DNA of 64,000 nt, taken from assembly GCA_902802305.1 (NCBI GenBank), contig CADCLG010000004.1, positions 62,001 to 126,000 of the forward strand. The letters run 5' to 3'. Below are positions 36,101 through 44,877 of this stretch, piece by piece; position 1 is the stretch's first letter; every line of letters begins with the position of its first letter. The notes under the pieces are model-generated. The model was not told the origin of the DNA. It did no database searches and worked only from the letters and a program-made list of their open reading frames with translations. Both the position numbers and the translations under genes were made by a program. The stretch is from an uncultured Spirochaetaceae bacterium. Its GTDB lineage: Bacteria > Spirochaetota > Spirochaetia > Treponematales > Treponemataceae.

Positions 36101-36828
36101 TTGAATACAGAAAAATTGAAGATTTGCCTCAAATGGAGCTTCTTAATATGGAAAAGGAATGTATCGGCTGTTACGTCAGCGGACATCCTTTAGACAGCTA
36201 CAAAAAAGCAATTCAAAAATCTGTCACCCTTACTTCGGCAAATATAGAAGACCGTGCAAAAGAAGCAGCTCAGGCAAAAAAAGACCTGGTTGCCAGCGGT
36301 GCTAAATACTGGCAGATTCGTGACAGTGGAAAAAACTTTATTGCATTGGGAATGGTTACAGGCTTCAGAAAGTATTATACAAAAAAAGAAAACAAGGAAA
36401 TGGCCTTTTTCAAGCTTGCTGACTACACTGGTAACATAAGCTGTACCGTCTTTCCTAAAAACTGGGAAGCAATTGCTTCTAAAGTTTACGAAGGCGGAAT
36501 CTTTGCCTTTAAGGGGAAAATCGATGCTGACCGCCCTGAACCTTCCTTCTTAATTGACGGAATTGAAGACGCTCAGGAGCTGGAAAATCGCTCTGTCCAG
36601 GCAATACATGTTACTTTAGACCCTGGCTTTGATAATCCTGCTGCATTAACACAATTAAGTGATTTTTTATTTGATAATAAGGGCAATTGTTCAGTATATT
36701 TTCATATAAGTATTAATAATAGTCCGTATATTATAAAATCAAACGGACAGCTGGGACTTTCCCCCGACCCGGACGTTATAAAAGGACTTAAAGACGTTTC
36801 TTTTGTAAAGGAAGTCTGGACCGAATAA
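33154..36828 (+). CDS. dnaE: DNA polymerase III alpha subunit
   Basis: This is a 1224-residue replicative polymerase. The N-terminal PHP domain starts HLHVHSDYSLLDG; the polymerase core has GPGRGSGAGSLVAYAM and PDFDVDMDYDFRQDI, which carries catalytic Asp residues. Middle motifs include PGPLDYIPKYIEGK. The C-terminal part has an OB-fold (FKLADYTGNISCTVFPKNWE). AGAGGTAA acts as SD. It is in the same direction as yggT and recG, probably cotranscribed. Confidence 0.97.
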   Translation: MADYHVFDPAPEGTPESNFVHLHVHSDYSLLDGCSKIDKLVAKAKKLNMKALALTDHGNMFGALNFEKLCHVNGIKPIVGEEFYVAWGSHLEQNKVPFLNREGKQSVYFHLTLLCQNQKGYENMSWLSSIAYTEGFYKKPRIDWELIKKYHEGLICLSGCIQGQVPQLLLAGRTEEAYKTAQEYKDLFGPDHYYIEVQDHGLPLQKELAKLLIKLAHDLDIPLVLTNDIHYADEEDAEAQDALRCIGFQQKLYEPHQTMGGGLTSWYLKSETEMSTLFPQYPEMMANTKKIADMVDLTIRQYKTEELKECLPRFKLPDEFCTHGADYALDQNDYVRYLVEKGLKKRYKEITPEIRERCEYELGIIFQMGFSGYFLIVWEFINWSKEHGIPIGPGRGSGAGSLVAYAMTITDIDPFRYGLIFERFLNPERVSMPDFDVDMDYDFRQDIIQHTRELYGEPQVGHIVTFGTLKPKNALADVGRVLGIPLAEVNMLKKCIPDNPKAKLKDAFTPPDAEHPDNGQLIPYTDYERYPQYKKLFELAKKLENVNRNTGLHASGMVVGLTALPNWAPVFMDHKTGEVAVQYTMDIIEPCGLVKFDYLGLKTLSLIRYAETIINKHRKPGEPEFHTENVSETDAETFDLFDRGDSVAVFQFESPGMQKILRQAKPRTIEELVALNALYRPGPLDYIPKYIEGKWHPETIQYPDPCLEDLLKETYGVMVYQEQVMKVAQIIAGFSLGGADMLRRAMGKKKPEVLMGKKKEFIEGAVKNGFSEQHAADIFEIMVPFAGYGFNKSHAAAYSVLAYRTGWLKCHKPAEFMAANLTNEITSTDKMPDYIEEARRMGIAVDPPDVNRSDVVFDVIDNRIVFGLKGIKGMGESAATAIVQERNENGPYKSFIDFIKRIVARTDKEGRLPVNKKAVEVLIKTGGFDHTGEKEGLALNRPTLLENLENAWKYASDILADKLLGQGDLFDDFSDSETTYSEFEYRKIEDLPQMELLNMEKECIGCYVSGHPLDSYKKAIQKSVTLTSANIEDRAKEAAQAKKDLVASGAKYWQIRDSGKNFIALGMVTGFRKYYTKKENKEMAFFKLADYTGNISCTVFPKNWEAIASKVYEGGIFAFKGKIDADRPEPSFLIDGIEDAQELENRSVQAIHVTLDPGFDNPAALTQLSDFLFDNKGNCSVYFHISINNSPYIIKSNGQLGLSPDPDVIKGLKDVSFVKEVWTE

Positions 36829-36866
36829 AGGTTCCGCACTTATTTCTGACTTTTCAGGAGGTTTGT

Positions 36867-37460
36867 ATGGTCAGCACAATTTTAGGAATTATCTGTGCCG
36901 CAATAAATATTTATGCATTAATCTGCACGGCTGCAATTATTTTAACCTGGTTTCCGGGTGCAAAGTTCACAAAGTTCGGAAAGATTCTGTCGTCAATAAC
37001 AGATCCTTATCTTAATATTTTTTCAAAAAGTGGAAAGCTGGTATTCGGAAACCTTGATTTTTCTTCAGTTCTGGCACTTGCAATATTGTGGCTGGCAAGT
37101 TCAATTTTAGGAAGAATTGTCGCAACCGGCAGAATCTATTTAGGCGGTATTCTTGGAGCAATAATCAGCATGTTCTGGAGTATTTGCTCTACCTTCCTTT
37201 TTATTTTTGCAGTTCTTATTTTTGTACGCTGGATTGTTCTTTTAATAAACCATGGCGAAACAGCTTATGATTCTGGCTGGAATCGTCTTGATTCAATGCT
37301 TCAGAAAACAGTATTTAAGATTGCAGGAACCTTTAGCAAAGATACAGTTCCTTATCAAAAGGCTTTATTAATCAGCTGGATTGTTCTGGCTGTAATTTTG
37401 GTTTTTGGTTCAATCATAATAGGTATTCTGACAGGTCTTTGTAACAGGCTGCCAATATAA
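36867..37460 (+). CDS. YggT-family integral membrane protein
   Basis: This is a 197-residue protein with about four hydrophobic helices in two related halves. The first half (VSTILGIICAAINIYALICT then WFPGAKF) and TDPYLNIF match YggT; a second copy near SMFWSICSTFLFIFAVLIFV is looser. SD CAGGAGG lies 6 nt before ATG. The role of YggT is not settled (osmotic or septum-related). Its stop overlaps the recG ATG (TAATG). Confidence 0.75.
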   Translation: MVSTILGIICAAINIYALICTAAIILTWFPGAKFTKFGKILSSITDPYLNIFSKSGKLVFGNLDFSSVLALAILWLASSILGRIVATGRIYLGGILGAIISMFWSICSTFLFIFAVLIFVRWIVLLINHGETAYDSGWNRLDSMLQKTVFKIAGTFSKDTVPYQKALLISWIVLAVILVFGSIIIGILTGLCNRLPI

Positions 37461-39658
37461 TGAAGCTGAAAGATATAAAATCGCCTGTTTCATCAATTTC
37501 CGGGGTTGGTCCCCAGCTCACAAAGCTTCTCGCAAAAATTAACATTTTTACGGCAGGCGATTTGCTTTCCTACTATCCAAAGGATTACGAAGATTTATCG
37601 GTAAAAGTTCCTCTTTGCGATTTTAAAAATCACAGCAAGATTCACACTGTTGCAAGAGTTGTCCGTCATGAGTGGTTTGGCTACGGACGGATGAAAACGC
37701 TTAAAATCATCATAAATGACCAGACAGCAACAGCAGAATTAATCTGCTTTAATCGTGCGTTTTTAGAAAAGGTTCTTATTCCCGGTTCCATAATCAGTGT
37801 ATCGGGGCAATTTTTTGTAAAGTACGGAAAGCTGCAAAGTTCTGCCTTTGATGCGGCAAGAATTGATTTGAATACTCATACTATTCCTGTCACCGGCGAC
37901 GGGCTGCCAGATTTGCTCAAGATGAATCCGCCTGATATGGGAATAAAAGCTCTTTATTCTCTTACGGACGGGCTGACGCAAAAGACGCTGTCTAAGGCCA
38001 TAGGAAACGCAATTCTCCAGTATGCCCACGGAATTGAAGACGAAGTACCTGAAGAGATAATCCGTTCAAGGGGCTTGATGTCAAAGCAGGAAGCCATAAA
38101 ACTCATTCATCAACCCCAAAATATGGACGAGGCTATGGCAGCAAAAAAGACTTTGGTTTATGAAGAGCTTTTTCAACTGGAGTCTGTAATTGCCCAGCGT
38201 GCCTTTAAACATCGTGGTTATATTCCTGATTTAGAAAGCAGCGAAAATCCGCAGGCAAAAAATATTTCCTACGATGATTTTAAAATCTCCCTGTCACCCC
38301 TGCAGCAAAAGCTTTTGGAAAAACTGCCCTTCCAATTAACCGAAGACCAGAAAAACGTAATCTACGAAATGGATAATGAAATTGACCGCGGTTTTATGGA
38401 AAGAAATGCTGTTATTCTGGGAAAAGATTCAAAGCTTCCATTTACAATGGCGCGCCTTTTACAGGGGGATGTTGGTTCCGGTAAAACTTTAACGGCCCTT
38501 TTTGCCTGTTTGCGTGTAATCAGTTACAAAGGACAATGCGCATTTATGGCTCCAACCGAAATCCTGGCCCGCCAACATGCAGAAACAACTTCAAAACTGC
38601 TGGATTCAATTGGAGTAAGGATTGCCTTTTTAACAGGAAATACAAAATCAGCAGGAAGAAGCCAGCTTTTAAAAGCCCTTAAAAATGGTGAAATTGATAT
38701 TATTGTGGGAACCCATGCCCTCTTTTCTGCTCAAGTTGTTTATAAAGATTTACAACTGGCAGTTATTGATGAACAGCATCGTTTTGGTGTAATGCAGCGC
38801 CAGTCAATTATTGCAAAGGGCCGCAAAACCGAAGAAAACGGAATTACTTTTGAGCCACATCTTCTTATGATGAGCGCAACTCCAATTCCAAGAACCCTTG
38901 CTCTTACAGTTTTTGGTGATTTGGATGTTTCTACTATAAAAACAATGCCTCAGGGACGAAAGCCAATTCAAACTTATCTTGTAAAAGAAGGAAATGAAAA
39001 GAATGCCTATGATGCCGTAAGAAAAGAACTGCTTAAGGGGCACCAGGCATATTTTGTTTATCCGGCAATTGACAGTGAATATGGCATGGATTTTGACGGA
39101 AGCGGCGAAAGTTCAAAAATAAAATCTGCCGAAAAGAACTTTGAAAACCTCAGCCGCAATATTTATCCTCAGTTTAAGTGTGCGCTTATTCATTCAAAAA
39201 TTGATGAAGAAGAACAGGTTAGGATTTTGAATGATTTTCACAGCGGTAAAATACAGGTTCTGGCAGCAACTACAGTTGTGGAAGTTGGAGTGGATGTTCC
39301 CAATGCAACCTGCATGGTAATTGAACAGGCCGACCGTTTTGGAATGGCACAATTACATCAGCTGAGGGGGCGGGTTGGACGAGGTCAGGAACAGTCTTAC
39401 TGCATTTTAATTTACAGCAAAAACCTTTCGGAAAGCGGCATTGAACGAATGAAAGCCCTTCGCGAAAGCACAGACGGTTTTTACATTGCTGAACAGGATT
39501 TAAAAACAAGAGGCCCCGGAGAAATTGCCGGAGCCGTTCAATCTGGGAATATAAAGTTAGGCATTGCAGACCCGGTACGTGACCGAGACATTCTGCTGCA
39601 AGCCCGCGCCGACGCATTCCAGAACCACAGCGTACAAGTTTTGCGAAGCAAAACTTGA
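37460..39658 (+). CDS. recG: ATP-dependent DNA helicase RecG
   Basis: This is a 732-residue protein. The wedge/OB domain starts SPVSSISGVGPQLTKLLAKI; Walker A is QGDVGSGKT, DEQHRFGVMQRQ is the DExH motif, SATPIPRTLALTVFGDLDVS is motif III, and GRVGRGQEQSYCIL is motif VI. It should regress stalled forks and branch-migrate Holliday junctions. The C-terminus (after RDILLQARADAF) ends a few residues later in SKT and the gene's 3' end abuts a hairpin. Confidence 0.95.
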   Translation: MKLKDIKSPVSSISGVGPQLTKLLAKINIFTAGDLLSYYPKDYEDLSVKVPLCDFKNHSKIHTVARVVRHEWFGYGRMKTLKIIINDQTATAELICFNRAFLEKVLIPGSIISVSGQFFVKYGKLQSSAFDAARIDLNTHTIPVTGDGLPDLLKMNPPDMGIKALYSLTDGLTQKTLSKAIGNAILQYAHGIEDEVPEEIIRSRGLMSKQEAIKLIHQPQNMDEAMAAKKTLVYEELFQLESVIAQRAFKHRGYIPDLESSENPQAKNISYDDFKISLSPLQQKLLEKLPFQLTEDQKNVIYEMDNEIDRGFMERNAVILGKDSKLPFTMARLLQGDVGSGKTLTALFACLRVISYKGQCAFMAPTEILARQHAETTSKLLDSIGVRIAFLTGNTKSAGRSQLLKALKNGEIDIIVGTHALFSAQVVYKDLQLAVIDEQHRFGVMQRQSIIAKGRKTEENGITFEPHLLMMSATPIPRTLALTVFGDLDVSTIKTMPQGRKPIQTYLVKEGNEKNAYDAVRKELLKGHQAYFVYPAIDSEYGMDFDGSGESSKIKSAEKNFENLSRNIYPQFKCALIHSKIDEEEQVRILNDFHSGKIQVLAATTVVEVGVDVPNATCMVIEQADRFGMAQLHQLRGRVGRGQEQSYCILIYSKNLSESGIERMKALRESTDGFYIAEQDLKTRGPGEIAGAVQSGNIKLGIADPVRDRDILLQARADAFQNHSVQVLRSKT

Positions 39659-39708
39659 AACAAGCCCAATTCCAACTTACATTCAAGTTGCAACTAACAG
39701 GGCTTGTT
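39659..39708. terminator. Nested hairpin between recG and the sigma factor gene
   Basis: Outer arms AACAAGCCC (39659-39667) and GGGCTTGTT (39700-39708) enclose an inner CAACTT/AAGTTG stem. The arms are perfect, but no U-tract follows on either side, so termination is only likely, not sure. It reaches into the sigma gene stop codon. Confidence 0.45.
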
Positions 39709-40546
39709 ATGCTACATAAGCCTCTAAGCGTCTAGCTCTTGTAGGATGCTGAAGTCTTACAATTGCATGCTTTTCAATCTGACGGATTCTTTCTTTTGTA
39801 AGGTTGCATACATCGCCAACTTCTTTCAAAGACATTGGTTTTTCGCCATTCAAACCGTATCTCATTCTGATTACATTTGCTTCATTAGGACGGAGGGTAT
39901 CAAGAACATAATCGATATCGTCGTTCATTGCAGATTCAATTGCCTTTTCATCAGGGCGGTCATAAAGTGAATCTTCCTGGAAATCGGCAACCAGAGTATG
40001 ATCGTTTTCGGAATTATTAACTTCTGCATCCAGAGAAACCATATCTCTTGAAATCTGTACCATTTCGCGTACATGAGAAGGTTCCATGTGGAGCATTGCA
40101 CCAATTTCTTCGTATTCCTGCTGTTCTGATTTATTACCTGCAACAACCTTGCGGGCGTGTTCAATTCTTACAAGCTCATTTGCTCTATTTAATGGAAGAC
40201 GGATTGCACGGCTCTTTTCGCTAACTGCCTTTAAGATTGCCTGATTAATCCACCATACAGCATAAGAAATAAAATGATAGCCTTTTGAAACATCAAACTT
40301 TTCAATGGCATTCAATAAACCAATATTTCCTTCGCTGATTAAATCTACTAATTCCAAACCGTGATTCTGGTATTTTTTTGCTACTCTAACAACAAACCTG
40401 AGATTTGCATTTACAATTTTATCTCTGGCGGCTTTATCACCATTCTGGGCTTTCTTAGCAAGCTCTACTTCTTCTTCGTGTGAAAGTAAAGGAACCTTGT
40501 TGATGTCTTTAAGATACATTGCCAAAACTGAATCGTCGTTATACAT
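39707..40546 (-). CDS. Sigma-70 family RNA polymerase sigma factor (RpoD/RpoS group)
   Basis: This is a 279-residue factor lacking region 1.1. ATG 40546 is chosen (GGAGG 8 nt upstream; the ATG at 40561 precedes that SD). Region 1.2/2 reads MYLKDINKVPLLSHEEEVEL, NLRFVVRVAKKYQNHGLELV and YAVWWINQAILKAV; region 4 has KEVGDVCNLTKERIRQIEKH. Region 3 is shortened. This is a group 2 (alternative, RpoS-like) factor rather than the housekeeping one, which usually exceeds 550 residues. Confidence 0.9.
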   Translation of the reverse strand: MYNDDSVLAMYLKDINKVPLLSHEEEVELAKKAQNGDKAARDKIVNANLRFVVRVAKKYQNHGLELVDLISEGNIGLLNAIEKFDVSKGYHFISYAVWWINQAILKAVSEKSRAIRLPLNRANELVRIEHARKVVAGNKSEQQEYEEIGAMLHMEPSHVREMVQISRDMVSLDAEVNNSENDHTLVADFQEDSLYDRPDEKAIESAMNDDIDYVLDTLRPNEANVIRMRYGLNGEKPMSLKEVGDVCNLTKERIRQIEKHAIVRLQHPTRARRLEAYVA

Positions 40547-40683
40547 AAAATCGGCCTCCAAAAATTACCATTTATACCAATAATATAGCAATTTTTGTGC
40601 CAAGTTTATTTAATTTAGAAAAAATAGACGAAAATATTCAATTTTATTTAAAAATAATAATAAAACCCCCTCACAGTCAAATA

Positions 40684-40727
40684 AAAAAGGGTAATTTTAA
40701 CACAATTCTGCTAAAATCACCCTTTTT
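40684..40727 (-). terminator. Terminator after the GltS-type symporter
   Basis: The 5' arm (40684-40700, starting AAAAAGGGTAATTTTAA) and the 3' arm (40711-40727) pair with one to two mismatches. Read on the minus strand it ends ACCCTTTTTT, a good U-tract. The surrounding 270 bp hold nothing else. Confidence 0.65.
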
Positions 40728-40817
40728 CGGCTTTTTATTGTATCAAAATAACACACTCATTTTTTTTAGAGTAGTTTTTGGTTCAATTTGACACACATTT
40801 TTTTTTTAACTCAACAA

Positions 40818-42239
40818 TTACTCTTCATCAACAGGAGCACGAGGATCTAAATCACCGGTAAGCTTTTGTGAACGATTGATAATTCCCATTATAAAAATCA
40901 AAATTACCATATAAAGAACAAGCAAGCCGAGAGTAACAAAGCACATTAGCGTTGATTTAGGAGCAAGACCGATTAAAATCAAAATTGGCGCACCAAATAC
41001 AATACCCATTCCACTTCCAGAAACAAGATTGTTGGCAGCAGGAGTTTCAAAATTAGGGTCAATTTCCCTTACCAAAAGAATACCTGAGCTGATTGTTCCG
41101 GTAAGCATTCCGAACATTGAAATAAAGCCTTCTTCTTCAAAACCTTTATAAATGCGTTTTGACATAAACTTGAGATAGAAGAAAGTTACTGCACAGCCTA
41201 CAACTATTGTGATAATGAAAGGAATCCACAAACCGGAAATATCGTCAAAATCGATTGAAGCAATTCCAGAAATAATCATTACATCAAAAGCGAGACCGGC
41301 AATACGGCTCAAAAGATAATTGTTCTGATACTGGCGTTCCATCCATCGGATTTTCTTCATCTTAGAGAAGAAGGTTCTGATTAAAAAGGCAAACATGGAA
41401 CCGATTATGAAGTTAAAGCCCCATAAAAGTGAATTAAGGGTTTGTCCAAGACCAGGAGCTTTTGCAGAAAGTAAACTTGTAATTCCCCAGATAAAATAAT
41501 AGGTAATCAGATAAACAAGAAGAATCAAGGCCATCTGAATGGAAAGGCGGTCTATAGATTCTGCGATTGGGATTTCATCAGCATCCTGGAAGGTATCTAC
41601 TGTTACCGAACCGTGAATATCTTTAGGTGTCTGTAATTTTATGTTTTTCTTTTTGGATGTAATGTTGAGGTAAGCAACACCAACAAGACAAGCACACAAG
41701 AAACCAGATGCGGCAATCGCCAGACCGTAAGATTTTCCACCGATAAAACCAAGAGCTTCATAAGAAGAACCTACATTGTTTGCCTGTCCCGGTCCCTGTC
41801 CAAAGCCCATTGGAAGAAGAATACCTGCAGCCTTAAAAAGATTAGGCATAATGGTAAATGAAAGCAAAAGTGAAATAAGAATACCCACAATTCCCTGAAT
41901 ACAATAGGTACTTACAATAAGGGCACCACTTTTAAAAGCTGAACCAACGGCTCCTCTTGTATCTTCGCTTTTTTTATGAACTCTTAATGAAAGGGCAATA
42001 AAGCCGATTGCTATTCCGTGATAGGTAATCATATCAAAGAACTTTGGATCAATTGGTACGATTTTCAGATACTTTAGGGCTAGTAAAATAAAGCCGGCCA
42101 GTACCGAAGTTGGCATTAAACTTTTTCTGATGAATGAAACTTTCTGCCTGAGGAAGTTTGAAACTATTACCATGACGGAAATAATTCCAATCTGAATCAC
42201 AAAGTTCCATAATTCGACATTTTCTGCTGAATAAGTCAT
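40818..42239 (-). CDS. Sodium/glutamate symporter, ESS (GltS) family
   Basis: This is a 473-residue integral membrane protein with about ten to twelve hydrophobic helices. The GltS signature pore motif appears as ILLPMGFGQGPGQANNVG, with a second symmetric copy NNLVSGSGMGIVFGAP. A hydrophilic loop near residue 200 (KKKNIKLQTPKDIHGSVTVD) separates the two halves. It probably imports an acidic amino acid with Na+; specificity is not proven. Confidence 0.8.
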   Translation of the reverse strand: MTYSAENVELWNFVIQIGIISVMVIVSNFLRQKVSFIRKSLMPTSVLAGFILLALKYLKIVPIDPKFFDMITYHGIAIGFIALSLRVHKKSEDTRGAVGSAFKSGALIVSTYCIQGIVGILISLLLSFTIMPNLFKAAGILLPMGFGQGPGQANNVGSSYEALGFIGGKSYGLAIAASGFLCACLVGVAYLNITSKKKNIKLQTPKDIHGSVTVDTFQDADEIPIAESIDRLSIQMALILLVYLITYYFIWGITSLLSAKAPGLGQTLNSLLWGFNFIIGSMFAFLIRTFFSKMKKIRWMERQYQNNYLLSRIAGLAFDVMIISGIASIDFDDISGLWIPFIITIVVGCAVTFFYLKFMSKRIYKGFEEEGFISMFGMLTGTISSGILLVREIDPNFETPAANNLVSGSGMGIVFGAPILILIGLAPKSTLMCFVTLGLLVLYMVILIFIMGIINRSQKLTGDLDPRAPVDEE

Positions 42240-42310
42240 ACGATTTTATTGGAAGACAATTTTAAAGCAAAGATTAAGTTCGCATAAAAAAATCTACCGA
42301 TATCCTCCTT

Positions 42311-43576
42311 TTAATTTTTTTCTTTTATAAACTTACATACATGCACATATTTACGGACGTTTTTAAGAGTCGTGCCCTTTACTTCGTAATGAGTTCCGGC
42401 AACATTGCTGAACACAAGATTGTCTTTTAAGAAGAGGGCAATATCCGTTATTTCTGAAATTGGAATACTTACTGTCGGAGTGTCTGAAGCAGTTTCTGTA
42501 GCGGCGTTTGCACCTGCCTGCGGTTGAATTACAGGCTTAAACTCAAGGCGGTCATTATAAAGAGAAAGAGTTCCGCAGCCTACAACTTCTTCCTTGTGGT
42601 CGGCAGTAAGAGTTTTCATTGTCATATCAGAATCTTCAAAGAGGACTTTTGAGCTGTCCTTATTTTCTTCTATATAAGTTTTGAAGTATTCGTCCTGCCA
42701 CAAATCCCATTCTTCTACGGTGTGGAAAGGAAAATCATCATCAAAATAGCAGTATTCGCTGTAGCTGGTAGAAAGGCCGCATTTTTTGCAGAAAACTGTA
42801 TTTGCCTTGGAAGCAATTGTTCCTACTTCACGACATTTAGGGCAGACACAGAGGGCACATTCCATTCCCTGAGCAAGATTTTTTCCTTTATATTTAATTG
42901 GATTTGCCTTCTGACGTTCGTAAGCGTTTTCGTCCAAGTCACGACGAACACAGGCAGTAATTTCGGCAGCATCCATTTCTTTGAGCTCTTCTGGCTTATA
43001 GATATTTACAACTTTACCGGTACACTTTCCCTTGCGGATTTTGTAACCCCAGCGAGGATTTGTAAAATAACCGCCTTCAATTTTATAGGTGACTAGAGTT
43101 GCCCCGGAAGTTTTTACCAGCTTGCCGGTTGCATCAAAAATAGGACCGGTTCTTCCATTAAAAGAGCGGTTTCCTTCCGGGAAGATGCAGACATTTTTTC
43201 CATTTCTTAGAGTGCGGATTGCCTTCATTACAGCCAGAGTGTCTGTTGTTCCCTTCATTTTGGCAATGGGCTCAAATCCCCAGAAAAGCAGTTTTGAAAC
43301 AAAGCCCTGACGATAAACATGTTCGCTTGCAACAAAATACATCTGCTTTCTAAAACTAAAACCTACAAGAACAGGGTCTAAATTACAATTGTGGTTTGCA
43401 AGAATAAGACAGGGGCCGTCAATTTCTGGAGCCAATTCAGCTGTATAACCGTACTTCCACTTAAAAAAAGGTTTTGCTGTATGCCAGAAAAAAGACCAGA
43501 TTCTTTGATGTCGTTTATAAACTTTCTGTAATTTTTTTTCAGTATTAGCTTGTTTGCTTGCTGGTTTTGAGTCCAT
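42311..43576 (-). CDS. 1-acyl-glycerol-3-phosphate acyltransferase fused to zinc ribbon and C-terminal domain
   Basis: This is a 421-residue protein, longer than the usual PlsC (about 240). Residues 1-215 are the acyltransferase: HX4D box in LANHNCNLDP (His62, Asp67) and FPEGNRSF. After residue 230 comes a four-Cys zinc ribbon (CPKCREVG ... CKKCGLS), then a C-terminal PH/GRAM-like region. The ribbon and C-terminus are not part of standard PlsC and may be regulatory. It probably acts in phospholipid synthesis at the membrane surface. Confidence 0.82.
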   Translation of the reverse strand: MDSKPASKQANTEKKLQKVYKRHQRIWSFFWHTAKPFFKWKYGYTAELAPEIDGPCLILANHNCNLDPVLVGFSFRKQMYFVASEHVYRQGFVSKLLFWGFEPIAKMKGTTDTLAVMKAIRTLRNGKNVCIFPEGNRSFNGRTGPIFDATGKLVKTSGATLVTYKIEGGYFTNPRWGYKIRKGKCTGKVVNIYKPEELKEMDAAEITACVRRDLDENAYERQKANPIKYKGKNLAQGMECALCVCPKCREVGTIASKANTVFCKKCGLSTSYSEYCYFDDDFPFHTVEEWDLWQDEYFKTYIEENKDSSKVLFEDSDMTMKTLTADHKEEVVGCGTLSLYNDRLEFKPVIQPQAGANAATETASDTPTVSIPISEITDIALFLKDNLVFSNVAGTHYEVKGTTLKNVRKYVHVCKFIKEKN

Positions 43577-44029
43577 AATTAAACATTATAACACGGAGAA
43601 AGCGGAATCCGCAATTATAATCTTAGATATTTATAATCATTCAATCCCGAATGTGTTGTTTTCAAAATCAAATTGGATTATGTGGTTTTTGAATAAAGCC
43701 AAACCTATTGAAGAAAAATGTATTGAGTCTAATTTTTTTTCATCAATTAATGTGTTTAAATATTCATTATCAAAATAAGTAGCTGGTAATTTTGCTTGAT
43801 TATTATTTATTCCAAAATCTACATTAAAAAAAGTATTTTTAGTAATATTGTCCTGCTTTAATTCTTTAGTAACTTAGTTCTTTTTTTGTGACTTTGGTTG
43901 CTTTTTATTTGCAAGCCGCTTTTTTCTAAAGAATCCGCGTGAAAAGAGAATTGCACAGGTCAAAACATACATCATAAAACCAGTTGACCTCACAAAAAAA
44001 GACTGCGAAAATAAAGTCAGGAGCAAAAA
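43577..44029. other. Gap of 450 bp holding a degraded gene
   Basis: Apart from the pseudogene at 43641-43873 it holds a 34-codon minus-strand frame ending at 43874 (MMYVLTCAILFSRGF then a basic tail), whose coding status is doubtful. The plus-strand start of the lipoprotein at 44030 follows. No RNA gene or repeat was seen. Confidence 0.5.
43641..43873 (-). pseudogene. Frameshifted C-terminal fragment, aspartyl-protease-like
   Basis: Minus strand: VTKELKQDNITKNTFFNVDF and a further stretch to TLIDEKK read well, then frame is lost in an eight-A run (43733-43740). Continuing one frame over gives LDSIHFSSIGLALFKNHIIQ and FDFENNTFGIE then stop at 43641. Seven A would restore one ORF. The end pattern (ALFKNHIIQFDFENNT) resembles the last strands of retropepsin-type aspartyl proteases. 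Upstream is a TAA, so the N-terminus is gone. Confidence 0.6.
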
Positions 44030-44863
44030 ATGAAAAAGTCTTTCCTTTTCTTTATGTTTGCAATTTCCTTCTTTTTTTTGAACAGCTGCGGTCTTTTAGC
44101 AATTTTTATAATTGACGATCCTATGGATAATGCTGAATGTATGTCTCCAGAAGATTTAACAAGTTTTATGAACAATCAATTTCCAGAAACAACCTTTAAG
44201 TTTATTAGTACTGATTTTAAAAAAGATAAATACAATTATAAAAAAAGGATAGTTTATCTTAATGCTGCTAATTTACCTGAAAAAACCATAACGGTAATAC
44301 AAAGTTATCATAGTTCACGAATGACTTATGCAAGTTATGATTTCTTTTTTTGTACAGATTACCTTTTCTATAAAAATGAAAATGAAATCTACGAGGCTTT
44401 TAAAAAGCTTTATTCCCCTCTTACAGAAGGACTGAAAGAAAATCAATGGAAGCTGGTTCTTAAACCGGATATTAATAGCTTCCACTTTTATACTACTAAC
44501 GAATATTCTAAAATAACAAAAAATAATTATTTAAGCATTGAAAAAATTATTCAAACCACAAGATACGAAGCTTATCTTCTTATAAACAAAGATTTTTCAG
44601 CTGGGGTTCAAAACGATTATAATTCTTTTATGAAAGCTTTGCAGAAAAAGTACGAAGATGAAGGCAGAAATCATTATGGATATTATGATTTATATGTTGC
44701 TGGAACAAAAGAACGTACCACACCTTATGCAGATTTCCACTGCTATTATTCAACAAGTCTCCTGGCATCAGAAGTTAACGAAAAAGAGTTGACGGAAACA
44801 GACTTTGCTTATAAACAAGGCGTTATTGTACCGGAACCTTTAATTGAATCTGAGCAAGAATAA
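44030..44863 (+). CDS. Lipoprotein of unknown function
   Basis: This is a 277-residue protein with signal MKKSFLFFMFAISFFFLNSC. The mature part is Tyr-, Lys- and Asn-rich with mixed secondary structure and no known motif. It is 14 bp upstream of a small barrel protein, with SD-type coupling, so the two likely act together at the envelope. Confidence 0.7.
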   Translation: MKKSFLFFMFAISFFFLNSCGLLAIFIIDDPMDNAECMSPEDLTSFMNNQFPETTFKFISTDFKKDKYNYKKRIVYLNAANLPEKTITVIQSYHSSRMTYASYDFFFCTDYLFYKNENEIYEAFKKLYSPLTEGLKENQWKLVLKPDINSFHFYTTNEYSKITKNNYLSIEKIIQTTRYEAYLLINKDFSAGVQNDYNSFMKALQKKYEDEGRNHYGYYDLYVAGTKERTTPYADFHCYYSTSLLASEVNEKELTETDFAYKQGVIVPEPLIESEQE

Positions 44864-44877
44864 AGGAGAGTTTTGTG

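Noticed and set aside
43554..43778. 74-codon plus-strand ORF after the acyltransferase
   Set aside because: Overlaps the start of the acyltransferase on the other strand and the protease-like pseudogene; no RBS.
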